Shown: piece by piece, positions 57,785 to 64,000 of the stretch
Numbering within the stretch: the first letter of the stretch is position 1
Layout: each line of letters opens with the position of its first letter
From: Tautonia plasticadhaerens
Lineage (GTDB): Bacteria > Planctomycetota > Planctomycetia > Isosphaerales > Isosphaeraceae
Direction: 5' to 3'
Assembly: GCF_007752535.1 (NCBI RefSeq)
Contig: NZ_CP036426.1
Coordinates: 7,688,001-7,752,000 of the forward strand
Length of the DNA: 64,000 nt
Translations under genes and position numbers: made by a program
The notes under the pieces: generated by a model
Databases searched by the model: none
The model's input: only the letters and a program-made list of their open reading frames with translations
Told to the model about the DNA's origin: nothing

Positions 57785-58074
57785 TCAGATGCGATCCTTC
57801 CAGTGGTCGGGATCGCGATGCAGATGAGTGATCGAGACGACGAGAACGTGATCCAGGTGCACCTGATAGACGACGCCGTAGGGGAAACGGCGGACGAGGC
57901 ATCGCCTCGCATTCCTGCTGATCTGATGGCCGCTCTCCGGCTGCCGGGCGATCCGATCGATCGTCGTCTGGATCTCATCGGCGACCCCTCGCCGAGCCCC
58001 TGTCGCTGGGAGTCGTAATGGCGGGTGGCCTGCCGGAATCCGGTCCGCGCCGCCCTCAAGAAGCGGATGGTCAC
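57785..58074 (-). CDS. RelE/ParE-type toxin, frameshifted by one missing base
   Basis: 290 bases, so not a whole number of codons: the gene is broken. From the GTG at 58074 the sequence reads RFLRAARTGFRQATRHYDSQ and RQGLGEG, typical ParE/RelE start; after about 57988 the correct frame continues ADEIQTTIDRIARQPESGHQ, RRCLVRRFPYGVVYQVHLDH, then VLVVSITHLHRDPDHWKDRI and stops at 57785. One extra base at the CCCC run 57985-57988 restores about 96 aa. RelE/ParE toxins cut ribosome-bound mRNA or inhibit gyrase; this one has the HLHRDP...W ending of ParE-like proteins. The start overlaps the antitoxin stop by four bases. Confidence 0.85.
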
Positions 58075-58319
58075 GGGTGCCTCAGCTCCTCCCTGACCTC
58101 CCTGAACACCTCCTCGGCCGGGATCGAATCCAGTTCCCCTGAGTCATGGGCCGCGATCCGAGATTCGGCCTCCTCGGCGATGAGCCGATCGATCCGCGGA
58201 TCGATCGGGGCCAGGCTCGCGAGCAGAGACTCCGCGAGGATCGCCCGATCCTGCTCGGACAGCGCCAGTGCGTCGGAAAGCAGGCGATGGAGCTCCGGCG
58301 AGAGCGTCACATTCGGCAT
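58071..58319 (-). CDS. Addiction-module antitoxin (TIGR02574-like)
   Basis: 82 aa. ATG at 58319 follows GGGAGGA. Pattern: NVTLSPELHRLLSDALALSE, QDRAILAESLLASLAPIDPR, IAEEAESRIAAHDSGELDSI, PAEEVFREVREELRHP. This is the putative addiction-module antitoxin family that pairs with ParE/RelE toxins. The stop overlaps the toxin GTG (GTGA). Such antitoxins keep the partner inactive and repress the operon. The adjacent M20 peptidase gene upstream has a 15-base gap. Confidence 0.88.
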   Translation of the reverse strand: MPNVTLSPELHRLLSDALALSEQDRAILAESLLASLAPIDPRIDRLIAEEAESRIAAHDSGELDSIPAEEVFREVREELRHP

Positions 58320-58334
58320 CGTCGATCCTCCCAT

Positions 58335-59714
58335 TCAAACCTTCTCCGCCAGCTCGGCGATCAGGTGCGCCGCCGACTTGATCCCCCGGTGGAAGTCCTC
58401 GATCGAGAACTTCTCGTTGGGGCCGTGCAGGTTGTCGTCGTTCTGGCCCCAGCCGAGCAGGAGCGTGTCGACGCCCAGGTGCTGCTTGATCAGGCCCACC
58501 ACCGGGATGGAGCCCCCTTCCCGGATCAACACCGGCCGGACGCCGAAGCCCGACTCCACCGCCCTCATCGCCGCCTCGACCCCCGGGTTCCCCTTCGCCT
58601 CCACGATCACCGCCGGCGCCCCCTGCATCGCCTTCAGGGTGTACGTCACCCCGGGGGGGCAGGCCGCCTCCAGGTGCGCCTCCAGCCGCGCTTGCACCGC
58701 CTTGGGCGTCTGGTCCGGCACCAGTCGGAAGCTGAACTTCGCCCCGGCCAGGCGGGGGAGCACCGTCTTGGGCCCGGGGCCGGCATAGCCCCCCCAGATG
58801 CCGTGGACGTCGCAGGTCGGCCGCGCCCACTTGCGTTCGAGCGTCGAGTACCCCGCCTCGCCGAAGACGGCGGGCACCGCCAGGTCGGCCCGGAACTCCT
58901 CCTCGGAGAAGGGCAAGGCGGCGAACTCCTTCCGCTCCCAGTCCTCCAGCGGCCGGACCTCGTCGTAGAAGCCGGGGATCGCGATCCGGCCGTCGGCGTC
59001 CTTCAAGGAGGCGAGGATCGTCGCCAGCGCGTTCAGCGGGTTCTGCACGGCGCCGCCGAAGGTGCCGGAGTGCAGGTCCCGATCGGCCCCCTCGACGATC
59101 AGCTCGAAGTAGGCCAGCCCCTTCAGGCCGTAGGTGATCGCCGGGCGCCCCCTGGCGAACTGGCTGGTGTCGGAGACCACGGCGTAGTCGCAGGCCAGCA
59201 GCTCGGGGCTCCCGGCCATGAGCGTCTCGAGGTTCTCGCCGCCGACCTCCTCCTCCCCCTCGATCACGAACTTCAGGTTGATCGGCAGCTCGCCCGCCCC
59301 CTTCAGCCACGCCTCGGCGGCCTTCAGGTGGGTGAACATTTGCCCCTTGTCGTCGGTGGCCCCCCGGGCGTAGAGGTTGCCGTCGCGCTCGGTCGGCTCG
59401 AACGGGGGGGAGTCCCAGGGTTCGAGCGGCTCGGGCGGCTGCACGTCGTAGTGGCCGTAGACCAGCAGCGTCGGCTTGCCGGGCGCGTCCAGCTTCCGGC
59501 CGAAGACGATCGGATGCCCCCTGGGGAACTCGATCAGCTCGGCCTGCACGCCCATCGCCTCCAGGTCCCCGCGGACGAACTCGGCGGCGCGTCGGGTGTC
59601 GGCGTCGTGCTCGGGCTGGGCGCTGACGCTCGGGATCCGCAACAGGTCCTTGAGCTGCTCCTCGAACCGGCTGCGGTGCTCGGCCAGGTAGGCGTCGACC
59701 CGATCGATGGCCAT
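58335..59714 (-). CDS. M20-family dipeptidase/peptidase
   Basis: 459 aa. ATG at 59714 is favoured (AAGGAAGG about 9 bases upstream); 59723 is an alternative. Metal-binding residues in order: LLVYGHYDVQPPEPLEPWDS (His, Asp), RGATDDKGQMFTHLKAAEAW (Asp), INLKFVIEGEEEVGGENLET (Glu-Glu), CDYAVVSDTSQFA, then the dimerisation domain with DRDLHSGTFGGAVQNPLNAL and GIWGGYAGPGPKTVLP, and HGPNEKFSIEDFHRG (last His). Two-zinc exopeptidase of the ArgE/DapE/CPG2 group; the closest type is the cytosolic dipeptidase family. It is upstream of the addiction module on the same strand. Confidence 0.93.
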   Translation of the reverse strand: MAIDRVDAYLAEHRSRFEEQLKDLLRIPSVSAQPEHDADTRRAAEFVRGDLEAMGVQAELIEFPRGHPIVFGRKLDAPGKPTLLVYGHYDVQPPEPLEPWDSPPFEPTERDGNLYARGATDDKGQMFTHLKAAEAWLKGAGELPINLKFVIEGEEEVGGENLETLMAGSPELLACDYAVVSDTSQFARGRPAITYGLKGLAYFELIVEGADRDLHSGTFGGAVQNPLNALATILASLKDADGRIAIPGFYDEVRPLEDWERKEFAALPFSEEEFRADLAVPAVFGEAGYSTLERKWARPTCDVHGIWGGYAGPGPKTVLPRLAGAKFSFRLVPDQTPKAVQARLEAHLEAACPPGVTYTLKAMQGAPAVIVEAKGNPGVEAAMRAVESGFGVRPVLIREGGSIPVVGLIKQHLGVDTLLLGWGQNDDNLHGPNEKFSIEDFHRGIKSAAHLIAELAEKV

Positions 59715-60594
59715 CGTCGGCATCCTTCCTTCGCTCTCGACGGTTCGGATCCACTCGAATCGGCCCGGGGGGCCCGGGTCGGCCGAGCCGCCGGGGCAGG
59801 ACGGCGGACGGGGCTCGCGTCCCGGGACGCGGGGCGGCCGGGGAAGGACCATTGTAGCCCGCCGGGGCCGTCACCGCGACGGCCCTCAACGGCAATCGCC
59901 CCCCGGTCGGGCCGGCCCTCGCCCCGGCCGCCGTGTTACCGGATCGCGACGGGAGGCTCACCCCATTTCATCCATTTCTCCCAATCGCCACAATCGCACC
60001 CCGATCCCACTGACCCGACCCGGGTGGGTCGGTGAATTCCCGACCCGCCCGTCGTATCGTGGAAATGGGAAGGCATCCACCCAAGACGATCCCCGGCCCT
60101 CCCAGATCTTGCAAATTGTACCAGCGGGCCCGACCCGACCCCGGGAACCGGAATGCCCAGATTTCGACTCAAGTCTCGCCCCGATCGGGCCGAAGGGTCG
60201 GATCTCGCCCGCCCCGGAGTCCAGTGGCATACCGCTTGCATTAGGGGAAGGTCGCTCGGTGCCGAGCCCGACCATGCGGCAGGGCGGACGACCATCCGCA
60301 ATGCTTCGGCCCGGCCCCTGGTTCCCCTCCAATGAGTTTTCCTCCGCGGGCCAGTTTTCGACCCTTCTGCATGGTATATATAGGAGAACGGCAATCGAGC
60401 GGTGCCAACGGGAGGGCAGCCGTTCCCGGGGAGGAGGATCGTGCCGATCCCTCCCTCTCGGAAGCGGCGCCGGGCAGGTCCATGGGATGGCGAAGGTTCG
60501 GGGCCCCTGTCCCCGATGCTGCCCGGCCGACGCGGTCCGAGGTCGGTCCCGGATCCGTGGTGAATCCGGCTCGCGAGGAGGGGGACCCTTTCCG
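59715..60594. other. Gene-free region upstream of a conserved unknown gene
   Basis: About 880 bases with no convincing CDS on either strand, and locally more A/T-rich than the rest of the window (59955-60000 and 60100-60125). Near 60374 there is TATATA with a TTTTCG-type element about 17 bases upstream, a weak promoter candidate for the gene at 60595. GAGGAGG at 60576 serves that gene as its ribosome-binding site. Nothing else can be named. Confidence 0.5.
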
Positions 60595-61278
60595 ATGAGC
60601 TTCCTGCAACGATTTATCGAACGCGTGCTGCGAACCAATACCACTCGCATGCCCCGAACCAGCTTCGACGACCTCAGCCAGGAGGAGCTCGACGCCCACC
60701 TCCAGGTCGGCCGCTACGGCGACTTCGCGCTGACCGATGCCATCCGGCCCTCCTTCGGGCTGGACATCATCCCCCGCGAGGGCTACCGCCGGGACCTCTA
60801 CCGGGACCCCGAGAGCGGCAACACCATGCCCGTGCTCGCCGCCTCGGTGTCGTCCGACAAGCTGTTCGAGGTCTTCATGGACCTGCTCGACCCCCTGGGC
60901 GAGGAGATCGACGTGGTCATGGAGTCGAGCCACGACTCCGAGCCCGGCCAACACGCCGACCTCTACCGCGAGCACATGGACACCGTCATCTTCAAGAGCA
61001 CCCTCTACGACTACGAGGAGCTGCTCCTGAACGACGGCTGCACCGGCGTCGCCGCGCTCAACCCCGACGGGCCGATGGAAGTCCAGTTCGACGAGCACAA
61101 GCTCCTGTTCGTCTACGCCCACGACCTCGAGCCCTTCGAGGAGGTCCTCCGAGACCACGGCCTGAGGCGGGACGACACCATCAAGTTCATCTCCGAGGCC
61201 GAGCACCTGCACTCCACCGACGACGTCTACCGCGAGCAGTTCGACGAGCTCCGCTACCGCATGGGCATCGACGTCTGA
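60595..61278 (+). CDS. Conserved-looking acidic protein of unknown function
   Basis: 227 aa, start 60595 with GAGGAGG 12 bases upstream. Highly acidic and soluble. Segments: SFLQRFIERVLRTNTTRMPR, FDDLSQEELDAHLQVGRYGD, FGLDIIPREGYRRDLYRDPE, LLDPLGEEIDVVMESSHDSE, VIFKSTLYDYEELLLNDGCT, EVQFDEHKLLFVYAHDLEPF and IKFISEAEHLHSTDDVYREQ. No transmembrane segment or known family is seen. It has its own upstream region and a good intrinsic terminator, so it is a single-gene unit that is likely well expressed. Confidence 0.75.
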   Translation: MSFLQRFIERVLRTNTTRMPRTSFDDLSQEELDAHLQVGRYGDFALTDAIRPSFGLDIIPREGYRRDLYRDPESGNTMPVLAASVSSDKLFEVFMDLLDPLGEEIDVVMESSHDSEPGQHADLYREHMDTVIFKSTLYDYEELLLNDGCTGVAALNPDGPMEVQFDEHKLLFVYAHDLEPFEEVLRDHGLRRDDTIKFISEAEHLHSTDDVYREQFDELRYRMGIDV

Positions 61279-61322
61279 CCGCTCCCCCTCCCCCTCCGCA
61301 AGCAAACCCACGACCTCGGACC

Positions 61323-61352
61323 GGGGCGCCCTCGCGGCGCCCCGTTTCGTTT
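61323..61352 (+). terminator. Intrinsic terminator
   Basis: GGGGCGCC / GGCGCCCC stem (61323-61330, 61336-61343) with a CTCGC loop, followed directly by GTTTCGTTTCC. It lies 44 bases after the stop of the 227-aa gene and is the best T-tailed terminator in the window. Confidence 0.8.
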
Positions 61353-61397
61353 CCCTCCCTGGCACGACCCGGCGGACTGTCGGGGCAACACGCCGAT

Positions 61398-61745
61398 TCA
61401 AAGCGGCAGGTACTCGACCCGATTGCGGATGTCGTCCTCGTCGAGGACGTTCGCGACCAGTTCCAGGTCACGGATCGCCTTGCCGACGGTCAAGTCCAGC
61501 GATCGAGCGAAGATCAGGCCGGCGAAGCCACGCCCATCGCCCTGCCAGCGGTGGGCGATCGCCAGGTGGTCGTCATCCTGGGTGAACAGCACGCGGCCGA
61601 GATCGGTCGCACGGCCCAGGAGCCGCACGTCATCCCAGTCCGCCGTGCCGTCTTCGAGGCACGTCACGATGTCGGTCCCCCGCCGCCGAAGCCCTCGGGT
61701 GATGGCGACGTCGATGTGATGATCCATATACAGCCGGAGGCTCAC
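61398..61745 (-). CDS. DUF5615 PIN-like toxin
   Basis: 115 aa, start 61745 overlapping the antitoxin stop by four bases. Pattern of DUF5615: RLYMDHHIDVAITRGLRRRG (first Asp), IVTCLEDGTADWDDVRLLGR, AT-DLGRVLFTQDDDHLAIAH (DDDH acidic cluster), GFAGLIFARSLDLTVGKAIR, LVANVLDEDDIRNRVEYLPL. Such proteins have a Mut7-C/PIN-like nuclease fold and pair with DUF433 antitoxins. The catalytic acidic residues (Asp8, Asp58-Asp60 region) are present. Confidence 0.9.
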   Translation of the reverse strand: MSLRLYMDHHIDVAITRGLRRRGTDIVTCLEDGTADWDDVRLLGRATDLGRVLFTQDDDHLAIAHRWQGDGRGFAGLIFARSLDLTVGKAIRDLELVANVLDEDDIRNRVEYLPL

Positions 61746-62059
61746 GGGATCAGGCCCCGCTCCCGGAGCCTCCGGCGCCCCGGGGACTCCTCCGAGGCCG
61801 ACTCCGCCCGGAGCCGATCCACCCGGCGATGCCGCTCCTCCAGGTCGCGGTCCATCTCGTCCTTGTGGTCGTAGTAATACGCCAGCGCCGAGTGGATCTG
61901 ACCCAGCGTCAGCCCGGGGTGGTGCCGCCGGATCTCCTCCGCGTCCCGGCCGTGGGCGACGTGGTCCTGGGCGATCAAACGCACCTTGAACCGGGTCCCC
62001 GAGACGATCGGCCTGCCCTGCTCGTCCGGCTCGATGTGGGCATAAGTCACCGCGGACAT
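61742..62059 (-). CDS. DUF433 antitoxin
   Basis: 105 aa. ATG at 62059 with GGGGGAG upstream; a possible promoter (TTGACC 62134-62129, GATGAT 62110-62105) precedes it. Pattern: YAHIEPDEQGRPIVSGTRFK, VRLIAQDHVAHGRDAEEIRR, HPGLTLGQIHSALAYYYDHK, DEMDRDLEERHRRVDRLRAE and a basic Arg-rich tail. Its stop overlaps the DUF5615 start (ATGA). The shared core with the DUF433 protein at 53152 is the winged-helix start and the Y-Y/F-DH motif. Together a standard type II module. Confidence 0.9.
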   Translation of the reverse strand: MSAVTYAHIEPDEQGRPIVSGTRFKVRLIAQDHVAHGRDAEEIRRHHPGLTLGQIHSALAYYYDHKDEMDRDLEERHRRVDRLRAESASEESPGRRRLRERGLIP

Positions 62060-62260
62060 GGCATGCTCCCCCGACGGGCGTCGACCCCGACCGCTCCTGC
62101 GACCATCATCGCACCGGCCGACTCGCCCGGTCAATTCCGACACGCCCGCCCCCTCGACGCCGCCCGGAGCGCCATCCCCGCCGCGCCCACCGGTTATCAA
62201 ATGGTTGAGTGATCCAAGTTATCTCGTTTCATTTGCCCACCCCACCGGGATCCGTCCGGA

Positions 62261-62869
62261 TCACACGCCGACCGACGGCGCATAGGTCACGTCGTTCCCG
62301 ACGATCGAGACGCTCCCCCGGTTTACCAGCCCCCGCACGACGGCCGAGACCTCGTCGTCGTTCAATCGGCCCAGGAACAGCGACGAGATCGTCCCGTTCA
62401 GCGTCTTGATCGACGCGGGCTTGGTCGCCTTCATCTGCCGCAGCCGCCCCAGCGCCACGTCGAGTCGCTGCGCCGGCGTCCTCGCGTTCAGAACCCGGAC
62501 GATCGGGATCTCGCCGATCGCCGCAAACCGCTGCGCGGAGCTCCGGACTCCCCTGAGGTGCTCGATCAGCGGGTCGAACCCCGAGTCCTTCGAGATGATG
62601 TGGAAGAACGCCGTCGGCTCCGTCGCCGAGAGCCGCCCGATGTAATACGAGATGTGGAAGTCGAGCGCATTCGGGCCGTTCCCCGAGATCCGGACGTACT
62701 CGGCCCGGCACCCCATCCGCTGCACCGAAGCCACGAACTCGAACGGGATCTTCGCCTGGCTCGCCCCCACGAACACGATCAGCCGGAAGCACTCGTCCGC
62801 CAGCAACTCCGCCGAGTCCGGCCGGACGTTCTCGAAGTCGACGAGCACGTAGTTTGGGCGCACAACCAC
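62261..62869 (-). CDS. NYN/PIN-domain-like RNase candidate
   Basis: About 202 aa. The start is uncertain: GTG at 62869 (or 62863) follows a G-rich tract and gives a natural beginning VRPNYVLVDFENVRPDSAEL; GTG at 62911 is an open alternative. The NYN/PIN-like pattern is clear: NYVLVDFENV (first Asp), RLIVFVGASQAKIPFEFVAS, FHISYYIGRLSATEPTAFFH, IISKDSGFDPLIEHLRG (D-x-G-F-D motif with two Asp). The C-terminal part (KPASIKTLNGTISSLFLGRL, DEVSAVVRGLVNRGSVSIVG) resembles the helix-turn-helix domain that follows in many NYN proteins. Likely an RNA-cutting enzyme; no partner gene is adjacent. Confidence 0.75.
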   Translation of the reverse strand: MVVRPNYVLVDFENVRPDSAELLADECFRLIVFVGASQAKIPFEFVASVQRMGCRAEYVRISGNGPNALDFHISYYIGRLSATEPTAFFHIISKDSGFDPLIEHLRGVRSSAQRFAAIGEIPIVRVLNARTPAQRLDVALGRLRQMKATKPASIKTLNGTISSLFLGRLNDDEVSAVVRGLVNRGSVSIVGNDVTYAPSVGV

Positions 62870-63040
62870 CCCCCCGTCGGCCGGTGTCCCGCCCTTCCGG
62901 GGTCCCGCCACCCCGGACGGATTCGGGCCTGGTCAATGGGGAATCGTAGTCCACCCCGGCCCCGATCGCCCCCGGAGCGTCCGGCCTCCCGGCGCCCTTC
63001 GATCGATCGGGGCCTCGTGTCGGGATGGCCGGCTTCGGGT

Positions 63041-64000
63041 TCAACGCCGACGGCCCCGCCGCCTCGACGCCGCCCAGAGCGCCAGCCCCGCCGCCAAGAC
63101 GGCCAACGTCGCCGGCTCGGGGACCTGGGGGGCGATCGGCAGGGCGTGGCCCTTGGGAGTGAGCAGGAACGAGCTGAACTCCCTGTCGAGGCTGACCCCC
63201 TCGGCCACGATCGCGCCCCAGTCGTTGATCCCCTTCGCGGAGGTCAGCAGCCAGCCGGGCCCGAGGTCGACCAGGTCGTTCAGGTCGATCAGCTCGCCGT
63301 CCTCGTACAGGAAGGCGCCGGTCCCCGGGAGGTAGAGGCCTTCCCACTCCGGCCCGCGGTCGATCGTCGATTGCCCGACCACCTGCCCCAGCTCGTTCAG
63401 GTCGAACGCCTCGCTGAACGGCGTCGCCCAATCCCGCCCACCCAGGATCCCGAGGTCGGTCATCTGCCCCTCGTCATAGAGGAAGGCGTGCGACTCGGGG
63501 ATCGGCCCGCCGGAGATCGTCGACGTGCCGATGACCTGCCCCCGGTCGTTGAGCTTGACCGCCCTGCTGTGCTCGCCGCCGAGCGTGCCCAGCTCGATCA
63601 GCGGCGCCCCCGGGTCGGCGGTCGTGAGGAACACTCGACCGGAGCCGGAATCGGTCGTCGAGTCCCCAACGACCTGGCCCCGGTTGTTGACGTCCGCCGC
63701 CACGCTCGAAGGCCCGCCGAGCGTGCCCAGCTCGTGCATCCGCCCGTCCCGGACGACGAAGCCCCGGCGGTGGGGGAGGTACTCGCCGTGCTCCGGCAGG
63801 TCGTAAAACCCGACCACGTCCCCGGCGTCGTTGATCCCGGTCGCCTGGGACGAGTACCTCGGCCCGTGGGGCCCGACCAGCCCCTCCACCTCCCCACCCC
63901 GGTCGACGAACCCGCGCACGTGGCGGCCGCCATACGCCGGGAAGACCTCGACGTCGCCGGCCCCGTCGCCGACGAAATCCCCGGCCTCGTTGAGGTCCCT
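63041..64000 (-). CDS. PEP-CTERM protein with HAF extracellular repeats, partial
   Basis: At least 320 residues; the reading frame runs off the right edge, so the N-terminus is missing. HAF repeats recur about every 40-60 residues, with cores such as ATGINDAGDVVGFYD, DVNNRGQVVGDST, KLNDRGQVIGTSTI and DLNELGQVVGQSTI, and interspersed ELGTLGG / DLGILGG blocks. These are the 'probable extracellular repeat, HAF family' units. The C-terminus is the sorting signal VPEPATLAVLAAGLALWAAS, then a basic tail RRRGRRR: a PEP-CTERM domain recognised by an exosortase for export and surface attachment. Function of the mature protein is unknown. Confidence 0.87.
   Translation of the reverse strand, partial: RDLNEAGDFVGDGAGDVEVFPAYGGRHVRGFVDRGGEVEGLVGPHGPRYSSQATGINDAGDVVGFYDLPEHGEYLPHRRGFVVRDGRMHELGTLGGPSSVAADVNNRGQVVGDSTTDSGSGRVFLTTADPGAPLIELGTLGGEHSRAVKLNDRGQVIGTSTISGGPIPESHAFLYDEGQMTDLGILGGRDWATPFSEAFDLNELGQVVGQSTIDRGPEWEGLYLPGTGAFLYEDGELIDLNDLVDLGPGWLLTSAKGINDWGAIVAEGVSLDREFSSFLLTPKGHALPIAPQVPEPATLAVLAAGLALWAASRRRGRRR

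Noticed and set aside
59936-60394. 152-codon minus-strand ORF upstream of the gene at 60595
   Set aside because: No domain, no start signal; its frame is open by chance in a GC-rich, gene-free stretch.

Overview
The window looks like the chromosome of a high-GC planctomycete, most likely Isosphaeraceae or a relative (inferred from gene content, not from an rRNA search). Pointers are a DUF1559 prepilin-like protein, a sigma factor/Ser-Thr kinase pair, Uma2-family nucleases, GH140 and ThuA proteins, a sulfatase-like enzyme, a PEP-CTERM/HAF-repeat surface protein and several DUF433-type toxin-antitoxin modules. Coding density is high. Codons are strongly G/C-ending, so nearly every gene throws long shadow reading frames on the other strand; these are left out.

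Layout. 1-5.2 kb: the 3' end of kdsA, a transglutaminase-like lipoprotein, a frameshifted histidine kinase and a proline-rich anchored protein. 5.4-7.4 kb (minus): a diacylglycerol-kinase-type lipid kinase and a coiled-coil membrane protein. 7.6-11.1 kb: an isocitrate/isopropylmalate-type dehydrogenase with a consensus promoter, then a KtrB/KtrA-type potassium transport pair. 11-17.2 kb (minus): gluconokinase, a small unknown protein, ThuA and GH140 secreted proteins, and an ECF-type sigma factor followed by a membrane Ser/Thr kinase. 17.4-25 kb: PlsC-like acyltransferase, Uma2, a sulfatase fold lacking the usual nucleophile, a leftward operon (120-aa protein, sigma factor, CsrA-like protein) behind a strong promoter, MutY, and a Tat-exported glycosylasparaginase. 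25-29.5 kb: an anchored protein, the DUF1559 protein, a small lipoprotein, then clpX. 29.6-36 kb: a frameshifted Uma2, two overlapping HEAT-repeat paralogues, and a sigma factor fused to a membrane-anchored secretin-like domain. 36-41.7 kb: an aminotransferase overlapping a UPF0175/DUF3368 toxin-antitoxin module, a HAD phosphatase, a conserved unknown, an FG-GAP/VCBS protein and a small membrane protein. 41.8-48 kb (minus): a complete linked 16S-23S-5S rRNA operon with promoter, two boxA-like sites, a processing stalk and a terminator hairpin, but no spacer tRNA. 48.6-52.9 kb (minus): accC, accB, an M24 peptidase and a HEAT protein. 53-64 kb: a DUF433/DUF4258 module with an extra small protein, creatininase family, mgtE, serS, a frameshifted RelE/ParE module, an M20 peptidase, a conserved unknown, a DUF433/DUF5615 module, a NYN/PIN-like protein, and a PEP-CTERM/HAF protein running off the right edge.

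Three genes (histidine kinase near 3480, Uma2 near 30112, ParE-like toxin near 57986) each become a full-length family member if one base is added in or beside a G/C run. That pattern suggests undercalled homopolymers in the assembly, or less likely real decay. The most interesting biology is the sigma-membrane-secretin fusion, the CsrA-like/sigma operon, the DUF433-DUF4258-small protein triad, the T-for-C sulfatase-like enzyme and the paired 85-bp double-hairpin repeats.
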